A stretch of 64,000 nt of DNA from Aestuariimicrobium soli (GTDB lineage Bacteria > Actinomycetota > Actinomycetes > Propionibacteriales > Propionibacteriaceae): the NCBI RefSeq assembly GCF_051192575.1, contig NZ_JBPJSQ010000003.1:186001-250000 (forward strand), given 5' to 3'. A program made the position numbers and the translations under genes. Positions 34,463 through 41,747 of this stretch are shown piece by piece (the first letter of the stretch is position 1; each line of letters opens with the position of its first letter). The notes below the pieces were generated by a model. It was not told where the DNA came from, did not search any database, and saw nothing but the letters and a program-made list of their open reading frames with translations.

Positions 34463-35695
34463 ATGGTCGTGGCAGGCACCGGTGTGGCCCGGTCGTCTTT
34501 CGGTCGCTACTGGGCGGCGGCGGCCATCAGTTCCTTCGGCACGTCCGTGACCGCCGTCGCCATTCCGGTGCTCGTCGTGCAGGTGTTGCAGGCGACCCCT
34601 TTCGAGGTGGGCGTCGTGAACGCCGCCCAGTTCGTGCCGTACGCGCTGCTCGGTCTCGTGGCGGGCGTGTACACCGACCGGTGGCGCCGCCGGCCGATTC
34701 TGGTGTGGGCCAGTGTTGGGCGTGCGCTCGCCTTGGGTGCCATTCCGATCCTGTGGCTGAGCGGCCTGCTGCAGATCTGGATGGTGGTCGTCGCCCTGCT
34801 GGTGTTCGGCGCGTGCTCGGTGTTCGGGTTCGCCGCCACCCAGTCGCTGCTGCCGCGGCTGGTGCCCCGGTCGCGGCTGCTGAAGGCCAATGCGCGCCTC
34901 GACCAGTCCGACGCGGCGGCGCAGACGCTCGGGCCGGCGTTGGGTGGAGGGCTGGTCGGACTGCTCGGTGCCCCGCTCGCCATCCTCGTCGACTCGATCA
35001 GCTATCTGGTCGACGCTGCACTCAACGCGAGCCTGCGCGTGGACGAACCCCGGCCCGCCCCTCGCCGCCGAAATCTCGGCGCCGAGATGCGCGAGGGCTT
35101 GCGGTGGACGTACCGCCATCGCACCCTGGGGCCGCTGGCAGTCTCGACGCACGTCTGGTTCGTGGCCAACGGCGCCGCCATGACTGCCCTCTCGCTGCTG
35201 GCCCTCAGATCGTGGGGATACACCTCGGTGACCTATGGACTGCTGCTGACGGCGTTCGGCGTCAGCAGTCTCGTCGGCGCCTCGCTCGCCCCACGCCTCA
35301 GCGCCCGATTCGGTGAGGGGCGGGTGATCGTGGCCGCGAGGCTGGCCTATCCAGTTGCCTGGCTGGTGGTGTCCCTGGCCTCACCAGGCGTCATCGGCGG
35401 GGTGCTGATCGTGGTCGCACTGGTGCTGCAGGGCCTCGCGATGGGTGCCGAGAACTCCCCGGAGCAATGGCTCTGGCAGACGCTCACACCGGACGAGCTG
35501 CTGGGTCGCACCAACGCCACCCGACGCGCGGGCAACAGGACGCTCGCGGCCATCGGGGCGATGACGGGGGGACTGCTCGTCGGCCTGGCTGGCCCGCGAG
35601 TGACGGTGGTGGGAGTGGTCGTCGTGTTCGCGATCGCCGCCCTGATGGCCGCGCTGTCGCCGGTGAGGAACCACCGGCACGAGGAATCGTCCTGA
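34463..35695 (+). CDS. MFS transporter, EntS-like exporter family
   Basis: 410 aa, 12 predicted helices. Begins FGRYWAAAAISSFGTSVTAVA, with a GLVAGVYTDRWRRRPIL loop after helix 2 and FGFAATQSLLPRLVP after helix 4, both usual in EntS and related siderophore or macrolide exporters. ATG 34463 is favoured over GTG 34457 by the AGGGG spacing. Stands alone between a membrane gene and a gene-poor stretch. Substrate unknown. Confidence 0.85.
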   Translation: MVVAGTGVARSSFGRYWAAAAISSFGTSVTAVAIPVLVVQVLQATPFEVGVVNAAQFVPYALLGLVAGVYTDRWRRRPILVWASVGRALALGAIPILWLSGLLQIWMVVVALLVFGACSVFGFAATQSLLPRLVPRSRLLKANARLDQSDAAAQTLGPALGGGLVGLLGAPLAILVDSISYLVDAALNASLRVDEPRPAPRRRNLGAEMREGLRWTYRHRTLGPLAVSTHVWFVANGAAMTALSLLALRSWGYTSVTYGLLLTAFGVSSLVGASLAPRLSARFGEGRVIVAARLAYPVAWLVVSLASPGVIGGVLIVVALVLQGLAMGAENSPEQWLWQTLTPDELLGRTNATRRAGNRTLAAIGAMTGGLLVGLAGPRVTVVGVVVVFAIAALMAALSPVRNHRHEESS

Positions 35696-36048
35696 GGCGG
35701 TGAGGGGGCGAAGGCAGCCGAAAATCGGGTCAGATAGTTATCCACAGGCCCGGATTCAGGGCCCAGATGGCCCCGTCGGGTTCCTACCGTCGGGCGCACG
35801 ACACGATCACGAGTGGCACCGCGCGCGCGGTCTCTCATGTGCGACTGCACGGGTTCGGAGGCGAGGGCTCGTCGTTCAACGTGAGCGCCTGCGTTGATCG
35901 CCGTCAGAAGACCTGGAGGTCGGCTGGATCGCCGGAGTCGGTCGGCGACCTGGAGCTGTTGACCGCCGAGGTCGCCCCCTTGGTCGACGGCACCCTCCGG
36001 ATCACGACGATCGTGCTGCTGCCGGTGGACGCCTGCGGGTGAGGGCCC
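35696..36048. other. Gene-poor 353-bp stretch between MFS gene and ppa
   Basis: No convincing gene. It holds an isolated perfect TTATCCACA word at 35738, a small GGGCC-CAGAT-GGCCC pairing at ~35760, and an open plus-strand frame from 35767 to 36042 (91 codons). The end of that frame (VDGTLRITTIVLLPVDACG) could be the tail of a decayed gene, but nothing in it is recognised. Confidence 0.35.
35738..35746 (+). promoter_or_regulatory. Isolated DnaA-box-like 9-mer
   Basis: TTATCCACA, the consensus DnaA box. There is only one copy and no cluster, so it is not an origin. Confidence 0.3.
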
Positions 36049-36609
36049 TCAGTGCAGGTTCACGTGGTGGTGCTCGAAGGGGGTGCCCTTGGCGCGCTCG
36101 AACGAGGCGCGGATCTCTTCCTCGGCGGCGGGTCGTCCGGTCCAGGTGGCGCCCTCGACCGACTTGCCGGGCTCGAGGTCCTTGTAGACCGTGAAGAAGT
36201 GCTCGATCTCGAGCAGCATCAGCTCCGAGACGTCCTCAATCTCGACCAGGGTGTCGCGGCGGTGGTCGGCCACCGGCACGCAGAGCACCTTGTCGTCACC
36301 ACCCATTTCGTCCTTCATGCGGAACATGGCGACGGCGCGGCACTCGATCAGGCAGCCGGGGAAGGTCGGCTCGGGCACCAGCACGAGCGCGTCGAGCGGG
36401 TCGCCGTCCTCACCCAGGGTGCCCTCGACGAAGCCGTAGTCATAGGGGTACTGGGTCGAGGTGAACAGGGTGCGATCCAACCGGATGCGCCCGGTGGTGT
36501 GGTCCATCTCGTATTTGTTCTTGGTGCCCTTGGGAATCTCGATGGTCACATCGAAGGTCAGACCTGCCGGGGGAGCAGACAGCTCAACCCGCTGGAACTC
36601 ATCGGTCAC
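36049..36609 (-). CDS. ppa: Inorganic pyrophosphatase
   Basis: 186 aa. Family I soluble enzyme hydrolysing pyrophosphate. Signature EDGDPLDALVLV with metal-binding Asp residues, the substrate lysines in NKYEMDH, and FKDLEPGKSVEG-like ending (YKDLEPGKS). Length is normal for the actinobacterial form. Divergent from dacB, as in mycobacteria. Confidence 0.97.
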   Translation of the reverse strand: MTDEFQRVELSAPPAGLTFDVTIEIPKGTKNKYEMDHTTGRIRLDRTLFTSTQYPYDYGFVEGTLGEDGDPLDALVLVPEPTFPGCLIECRAVAMFRMKDEMGGDDKVLCVPVADHRRDTLVEIEDVSELMLLEIEHFFTVYKDLEPGKSVEGATWTGRPAAEEEIRASFERAKGTPFEHHHVNLH

Positions 36610-36677
36610 GTGCGGCCTCTCTCTATGATTGGGGGCACCGTTGCGCGCTCAAGAATAGCGCCTGAACAGGGGGATGG

Positions 36678-38126
36678 GTGACGCGTCGTCGCAGTCGGGG
36701 AGCGCTGATGGGGCTGTCGGTCGCGGGCCTGCTCGCAGCCCTCCTGGCGGCGGGCGTCATCGTCTTCGCCTCGCCGCTCGCGCGCTCGACGGGGCTGCGC
36801 ACCGCCGGCCGCCAACCGAGCACCATCGCGCCGTCGCTGTTCGCGCCGCCGACCCCCTCGACCGCTCCCGAGCAGCAGTCCGGCGACGGGGTGGTGGACG
36901 AGCCCGAGCCCGTCACCCCGCGGGCCACGCTGGCGGGATCCGCCCTGCAGCGCCAGCTGTCGGCGATCAAACCGCAGCACGGGGGGCGGTCGTCCATCGT
37001 GGTGATCGACCACGCCTCCGGCACCGTGCTGGCCAACCAGGGCGGGCAGCAGTTGATGCTGCCGGCGTCGAACCTGAAGACGTTGGTCACGATGGCCGTG
37101 CTCGAGAAGCTCGGCCCGGGGCACCGGTTCACCACCTCGGTGGTGCAAACCTCGCCGGGCACGATCGTGCTGGTGGGCGGCGGCGACCCCTACCTCGGCA
37201 CCGTGCACAACCCGACCCGTCCGACCGCCACCAGCACCCTCGAACTGGCCACCCTCACCGCGGCCGCCCTCAAGCAGGCCGGGGTGACCAGCGTGAGCCT
37301 GGGCTACGACGACACCCTGTTCAGCGGCCCCGACTGGCACCCGAGCTGGCCTGCGGGCTACTCCGACCAGGTGGCCCGCATCTCGTCGCTCTCGCTCGAC
37401 GCCGGCCGCACCGTCGACCAGGACGGCGTGCGGGTGCCCGGCACCGGGTTGTCGCAGCAACCGGCCGCCGAGACGGCCACCAGGTTCGCCCAGCAGCTGA
37501 GGGCGGCCGGCATCACCATCACCGGCAAGGTCGGCCGGCGCGCCGTCGGCGAGAAGCCGGCCACCGAGCTCGCCGCCGTGCAGTCGATGCCGCTGATCGA
37601 CATCGCCACCGAGGTGATGGTGCACTCCGACAACTTCGGCGCCGAGGTGCTCTTCCGCCAGCTCGCCCTCGCCGCCGGCCAGCCCGGCTCGTTCGCGGGG
37701 GCCTCGTCCGCCCTGCAGCACGCCCTGACCGCCGACGGACTGTGGACGAAGGGCGCCGTCACGACCGACGGGTCGGGGCTGTCGCGTGACAACCGGGTGA
37801 CCGCACTGATGCTGGCGAGCGCCTGGCAGAAGATTTCGCGCAACGATTCGCTGAAGGGTCTGCTGGTCTCGACCCCCGTCGCCGGGGTGAGCGGCACGCT
37901 GGCCGATCGGTTCCGCACTGACTCCGGCGCCGCGGTCGGGCGCGGCTGGGTGCACGCCAAGACCGGCACGCTGACCGGCGTCTCGACCCTGTCGGGCTGG
38001 ACCGTCAGCACCGACGGGCAGCCGCTGATCCTGGCGATCATGGTCAACGACTCCACCAACGACTGGTTCGCCCGCCTGTGGATCGACCAGGTGGCGTCGG
38101 CCGCGACCGGCTGTGGGTGCCGCTGA
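36678..38126 (+). CDS. dacB: D-alanyl-D-alanine carboxypeptidase/endopeptidase (PBP4 type)
   Basis: 482 aa, GTG start. One N-terminal membrane anchor or signal segment (residues ~10-35). Peptidase S13: the SxxK motif is S131-N-L-K134, SDN is in VHSDNFGAEVL, and K428-T-G closes the active site. It trims or cuts peptidoglycan stem peptides outside the membrane. First gene of dacB - DUF2342 protease - tilS, with stop and start codons overlapping by one base; this order is conserved in actinobacteria. Confidence 0.94.
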   Translation: MTRRRSRGALMGLSVAGLLAALLAAGVIVFASPLARSTGLRTAGRQPSTIAPSLFAPPTPSTAPEQQSGDGVVDEPEPVTPRATLAGSALQRQLSAIKPQHGGRSSIVVIDHASGTVLANQGGQQLMLPASNLKTLVTMAVLEKLGPGHRFTTSVVQTSPGTIVLVGGGDPYLGTVHNPTRPTATSTLELATLTAAALKQAGVTSVSLGYDDTLFSGPDWHPSWPAGYSDQVARISSLSLDAGRTVDQDGVRVPGTGLSQQPAAETATRFAQQLRAAGITITGKVGRRAVGEKPATELAAVQSMPLIDIATEVMVHSDNFGAEVLFRQLALAAGQPGSFAGASSALQHALTADGLWTKGAVTTDGSGLSRDNRVTALMLASAWQKISRNDSLKGLLVSTPVAGVSGTLADRFRTDSGAAVGRGWVHAKTGTLTGVSTLSGWTVSTDGQPLILAIMVNDSTNDWFARLWIDQVASAATGCGCR

Positions 38127-39163
38127 TGCTCGACTGGATCGACCGTGCCGCCGTCGAAACCATCGGACGAGGCCTGACCGGCCCCGGGCCCCACGCCACC
38201 AAGGCCGAACGCGACGAACTGGTTGCCGAACTGCACCATGCCGCCGCCTCGGTGCCTGAGCTGATCGCCCGGACGGCCGAGCTGCCGGCGACCGCGGGCA
38301 CCGACGACCTGCGTGTGCTGGTGGTCGACCGTCGCCGCTGGGTGCAGGCGAACACCCGGATGAGTTTCTCGATCCTCGACCGGCTGGGGCATCCCGCGGC
38401 GCCCCGACATCTGGCCGACCGGGCCGCCGGTGGCGCGCGAGCGGTGCAGTTGGGCGGCGTGCTCGGGCTGGTCAGCCGCCGGGTGCTGGGTCAGTACGAC
38501 CCGTTCTCGCCGCGGCCGGGGCTGCTGCTGGTGGCGCAGAACGTGCTCGAGGTCGAGCGCGCGTTGAAGCTCGATCCGTCGGACTTCCGGGTGTGGGTGT
38601 GCCTGCACGAGCAGACCCATCGGGCGCAGTTCCTGACGGCGCCGTGGCTGGTCGACCACGTGGTGGGCCTGGTGGCCGACGTGCTCGATGCCGAGGGGCA
38701 GGAGAACCTGTCCGCGGTGCTGCAGCGGGTGCGGGGTCGCCTGGCCAGAGGGGATGGGGCCGGAGCAAATGCGGAGCCGAGCAACGGGCTCGTCCTCGAT
38801 CTGGCCTCCGGCCCCGAGGCGAGGCGGGCGATCGACCAGCTGACGGCCGTGATGTCGCTGCTCGAGGGCCACGCCGACGTGATGATGGACCTCGCCGCCC
38901 CCGAGGTGATCGGCACCCTCGCTCAGATTCGAGCGAGGTTCGAGGCCCGGCGGGGGGCCACCGGCGCCGGCGCGCGGTTCGGACGCCTGCTCGGCCTCGA
39001 CGCCAAGCTCGCGCAGTACCGCGACGGCGCCGCCTTCTGCCGGGCCGTGATCCACGAGGCCGGGCTCCCCGGGCTGAACCTGGTGTGGCAGCAGCCGCGC
39101 AATCTGCCGCGCCGCCACGAGTTGGACGACCCGCGCGGTTGGTTGCGCCGGGTGGGCGGCTGA
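38126..39163 (+). CDS. Zinc-dependent metalloprotease, DUF2342 family
   Basis: 345 aa. HEQTH at residues 161-165 is the HExxH zinc motif. A following region with EGHADVMMDL supplies a likely third ligand. The family is also annotated as coenzyme F420 biosynthesis-associated, but no F420 gene is nearby, so that label should not be taken as function. ATG 38126 shares a base with the dacB stop, and the gene shares a base with tilS, so the three are translationally coupled. Confidence 0.88.
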   Translation: MLDWIDRAAVETIGRGLTGPGPHATKAERDELVAELHHAAASVPELIARTAELPATAGTDDLRVLVVDRRRWVQANTRMSFSILDRLGHPAAPRHLADRAAGGARAVQLGGVLGLVSRRVLGQYDPFSPRPGLLLVAQNVLEVERALKLDPSDFRVWVCLHEQTHRAQFLTAPWLVDHVVGLVADVLDAEGQENLSAVLQRVRGRLARGDGAGANAEPSNGLVLDLASGPEARRAIDQLTAVMSLLEGHADVMMDLAAPEVIGTLAQIRARFEARRGATGAGARFGRLLGLDAKLAQYRDGAAFCRAVIHEAGLPGLNLVWQQPRNLPRRHELDDPRGWLRRVGG

Positions 39164-40338
39164 TGGCGGCCCGCACCCTGTCGCAGGCGCAGCTGCGGGT
39201 GGTCGGGGCGGTGCAGGCGGGGCGGGAATCCGGAGCATTGGGACCCGGTGCGGTGGTGCTGGGCGTGAGCGGCGGCGCCGACTCGTTGGCCATGGCCGCC
39301 GCCGTCGCTTGGTGTGGGGAGTCGCTGCGGCGCCGCGGGTTGCCGGTGCCGGCGATCGAGGCCGTCGTGGTCGACCACGGGTTGCAGCCTGGGTCGGGTG
39401 AGGTCGCCGAGAAGGCGCGCCAGCAGGTGCTCGGGCTGGGGCTGGACTGCCGGGTGGTTTCCGGTGAGGTGCCGCGCGGCGATGCGGGCCCAGAGGCCGC
39501 CGCCCGCGACCTTCGCCGCCGCCTGCTGGCCGAGGTCGCCGAGCAGCACCGAGCGGAAATGGCGTCGCCCTGCGAGTTCTTGCCACCAGATGGCAAGAAC
39601 TCGCAGGGTAACGCCGTTATGGATCGGTGTGGGTCAGGGAGGCGCGAGTCGGGGAGGCGCGAGTCGGGGAGGCGTGAATCGGGCCAGTGTGAGTCGGGGA
39701 GGGGCGAACACCAACCCGGCGCCGCACCCGTCGAGATCTGGCTCGCCCACACCCGCGACGACGTTGCCGAACAGGTCCTGCTCGGCCTCGCCCGCGGCTC
39801 CGGGGCCCGCTCGCTCGCGGGCATTCCCCCTCGTCAGCGGCTGGTGCCAGGTGTCGAGTGGGTGCGTCCGCTGCTCGGGGTGACCCGCGCCGAGACGCGG
39901 CAGGCGTGCCTCGATGGGGGCCTCACCCCCTGGGACGACCCGCACAACGACGACCCCCGGTTCACCCGCGTCCGCGTGCGCTCCCGGGTGCTCCCCGCCC
40001 TCGAGCGCGAGCTCGGCCCCGGCATCGCCGACGCCCTCGCCCGCAGCGCCGACCTGCTGCGCGACGACGCCGACCTGCTCGACACCCTCACCGCGGGCTG
40101 GCTGCGCGAGGCGAGCGAGCGGGACGACCTGCGGGTCGCCGCCCTCGTCGACCAGCCGGCGGCGCGAGTCTCGCGGGTCGTCCGGGCCTGGTTGCTCGAA
40201 CGGGGGGTCGGCCAACCGACCCGGGCGCAGGTGATGGCGGTCGCCGATCTGGTCACCCGGTGGCACGGTCAGGGTGGCGTCGACCTGGCCGGGGGGCGGG
40301 TCACCCGACGGGGGCCGCACCTGGTCTTCAAGCGGTAG
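39163..40338 (+). CDS. tilS: tRNA(Ile)-lysidine synthase with an unusual internal insertion
   Basis: 391 aa. Makes lysidine at C34 of tRNA-Ile(CAU), which is essential. PP-loop SGGADSLAMA is near residue 38, followed by VVDHGLQPGSGE and the conserved HTRDDVAEQVLLGLARGSG. Between helix AARDLRRRLLAEVAE and strand VEIWLAHT the protein carries about 50 extra residues (132-182). These are encoded by a 61-bp palindrome and five 15-bp repeats that give GRRES-type pentapeptides. The frame is kept, so the gene is probably functional. The C-terminal substrate-binding domain looks short but complete. Confidence 0.92.
   Translation: MAARTLSQAQLRVVGAVQAGRESGALGPGAVVLGVSGGADSLAMAAAVAWCGESLRRRGLPVPAIEAVVVDHGLQPGSGEVAEKARQQVLGLGLDCRVVSGEVPRGDAGPEAAARDLRRRLLAEVAEQHRAEMASPCEFLPPDGKNSQGNAVMDRCGSGRRESGRRESGRRESGQCESGRGEHQPGAAPVEIWLAHTRDDVAEQVLLGLARGSGARSLAGIPPRQRLVPGVEWVRPLLGVTRAETRQACLDGGLTPWDDPHNDDPRFTRVRVRSRVLPALERELGPGIADALARSADLLRDDADLLDTLTAGWLREASERDDLRVAALVDQPAARVSRVVRAWLLERGVGQPTRAQVMAVADLVTRWHGQGGVDLAGGRVTRRGPHLVFKR
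39558..39618. repeat. Imperfect palindrome inside tilS (REP-like)
   Basis: Perfect 18-bp arms, CCCTGCGAGTTCTTGCCA at 39568-39585 and its complement at 39591-39608, with a 5-nt loop. After a 2-bp mismatch there is another 5-bp pairing (GGCGT/ACGCC) and two more A:T pairs. It is in frame within the coding sequence. Confidence 0.85.
39634..39708 (+). repeat. Five 15-bp tandem repeats inside tilS
   Basis: Units TCAGGGAGGCGCGAG, TCGGGGAGGCGCGAG, TCGGGGAGGCGTGAA, TCGGGCCAGTGTGAG, TCGGGGAGGGGCGAA. They begin 16 bp after the palindrome. Confidence 0.9.
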
Positions 40339-40341
40339 GGT
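40336..40341 (+). promoter_or_regulatory. -10-like element of hpt
   Basis: TAGGGT, 7 bp before the GTG at 40349, overlapping the tilS stop. Implies an internal leaderless transcript. Confidence 0.45.
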
Positions 40342-40348
40342 CGGGTTC

Positions 40349-40900
40349 GTGGATGCCGCTGATCTCTCCTCCGACCTGACCGAGGTGCTGCACACCAGCG
40401 CCGACATCGACGCCCGCCTCGCCGAGGTGGCCGCGCAGATCGATGCCGACTACGCCGGCAAGGACCTGCTGCTGATCGGCGTGCTGAACGGCGCCGTGAT
40501 GGTGATGAGCGACCTCAGCCGGGCACTGAAGAGCCACTGCACCATGGACTGGATGGCGATCTCGAGCTACGGTTCGGGCACCAAGAGCTCCGGGGTGGTG
40601 CGCATTCTGAAGGACCTCACCACCGACATCTCAGGCAAGCACGTGCTGATCGTCGAAGACATCGTCGACACCGGCCTGACCCTGAGCTACCTGGTGCAGA
40701 ACCTGCAGAGCCGCGAACCCGCGAGCCTCGAGATCATGACCATGTTCCGCAAGCCCGAGGCGATCACCACCGACGTCGAGGTCAAGTACGTGGGCTTCGA
40801 CATTCCCAACCAGTTCGTCGTCGGCTACGGCCTCGACTACGCGGGCCGCTATCGCAACCTGCGCGACGTGGGCATTCTCAGCCCCGCCGTCTACAGCTGA
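40349..40900 (+). CDS. hpt: Hypoxanthine phosphoribosyltransferase
   Basis: 183 aa, GTG start. Purine salvage enzyme forming IMP or GMP from base and PRPP. The PRPP-binding motif is VEDIVDTGLTL; LIGVLNGAVMVMSDL and SSYGSGTKSSG supply the other loops. GTG 40349 gives the usual family length; the longer frame from 40274 lies in tilS. The tilS-hpt neighbourhood is conserved in bacteria. Confidence 0.96.
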   Translation: MDAADLSSDLTEVLHTSADIDARLAEVAAQIDADYAGKDLLLIGVLNGAVMVMSDLSRALKSHCTMDWMAISSYGSGTKSSGVVRILKDLTTDISGKHVLIVEDIVDTGLTLSYLVQNLQSREPASLEIMTMFRKPEAITTDVEVKYVGFDIPNQFVVGYGLDYAGRYRNLRDVGILSPAVYS

Positions 40901-40932
40901 GCGACCCGCCCGCAGCCGAGTCGCCTCAGCTG
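40894..40932. terminator. Bidirectional hairpin between hpt and DUF202 gene
   Basis: CAGCTGAGCGAC (40894-40905) pairs with GTCGCCTCAGCTG (40920-40932) with one bulged base. It overlaps both convergent stop codons. No T-tract. Confidence 0.5.
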
Positions 40933-41285
40933 ACCAGGTTCGCCGCCACCGCCCCCAGGGCGGTCACCCCCATCACCAGGAGGGTGACCACCAGCAGCAG
41001 GGGGGTTCGTCCGCTCGGCAGGGTGGGCACGTCGCTGGTCGTCAGCGTGGTGTGGGCGCGGCGGTAGCGCTCGACCGACTGGTGCAGCACGACGACGCCG
41101 ACCACCAGCGCGCACGCGCCGGCGGGCAACCCCCACCAACCGATGGCCGGCCAGGTGAGTCGCGGCATGGCCAGGCCGACGCCGATGATCGCGATCCCGA
41201 ACCTGCGCCAGGCGAGCGCCGTCCGCTCGGGTTGCAGCCCCCGGTCCCAGGCCTCGGCCGAAGCCGACGGCTGTCCCGCGCCCAT
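40926..41285 (-). CDS. DUF202 family membrane protein
   Basis: 119 aa, three transmembrane helices after a soluble start. GLQPERTALAWRRFGIA is the DUF202 signature (ERT.LAW). It follows a second DUF202 gene 14 bp upstream on the same strand, so they probably form a pair. Function unknown. Confidence 0.8.
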   Translation of the reverse strand: MGAGQPSASAEAWDRGLQPERTALAWRRFGIAIIGVGLAMPRLTWPAIGWWGLPAGACALVVGVVVLHQSVERYRRAHTTLTTSDVPTLPSGRTPLLLVVTLLVMGVTALGAVAANLVS

Positions 41286-41299
41286 CTCCGGCCCCCGAC

Positions 41300-41698
41300 T
41301 CAGGCCGCGACCACGGCGGCCAGCACCAGCAGCCCCGCGATCGCCAGGCCGACGGTCAGTACCAGTCCCATGGTCAGCGCCGGCAACGGACGATGGTCGC
41401 GCATGGCCGACTCGACCCGCATCCAGCTGAACCAGGCGTGCACGGGCACCGTGATGCCGAGCAGGATCAGCACTGCCGACGCCGCCAGCCGCAGCCCGTG
41501 GTGCAGCGTCAGCCCGAAGGCCTCCAGACCCACCCCGACCGAGATCAGCGCCAGGCCGGTGCTCATCCAGGCGAGGAAGGTGCGCTCGTTGGCCAGCGAG
41601 AAGCGGGGGTCGGGCTCCGATCCGTGGGCGTAGACCCGCGCGGGGAAGCGACGATCGCCTGAACCACGATTTGGGGAGCGTTCGGTCACAGGGTTCAA
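41300..41698 (-). CDS. DUF202 family membrane protein (YidH-like)
   Basis: 132 aa, three helices. Motif RFSLANERTFLAWMSTGLAL matches YidH/DUF202. The N-terminus (PVTERSPNRGSGDRRF) is Arg-rich and probably cytoplasmic. First gene of the two-gene DUF202 unit, divergent from the DUF2207 gene with only 49 bp between them. Confidence 0.85.
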   Translation of the reverse strand: MNPVTERSPNRGSGDRRFPARVYAHGSEPDPRFSLANERTFLAWMSTGLALISVGVGLEAFGLTLHHGLRLAASAVLILLGITVPVHAWFSWMRVESAMRDHRPLPALTMGLVLTVGLAIAGLLVLAAVVAA

Positions 41699-41735
41699 CC
41701 TAGCGTCCCACCCTTCCGGTGGCCTCGCCCCGGCC

Positions 41736-41741
41736 TACCGT
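41736..41741 (+). promoter_or_regulatory. -10-like element of the DUF2207 gene
   Basis: TACCGT, 6 bp before the ATG at 41748; leaderless spacing. Confidence 0.35.
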
Positions 41742-41747
41742 GGTCGC

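Noticed and set aside
34463..35695. MFS gene as horizontally acquired island with the adjacent gene-poor region
   Set aside because: Base composition and codon style look like the neighbours by eye, and no mobility gene or flanking repeat is visible.
35738..35746. Possible replication origin from a consensus DnaA box
   Set aside because: Single box, no AT-rich unwinding region, no dnaA/dnaN neighbours.
39568..39608. Transcription terminator inside tilS
   Set aside because: Within an intact essential reading frame and without a T-tract; better explained as an inserted palindrome.
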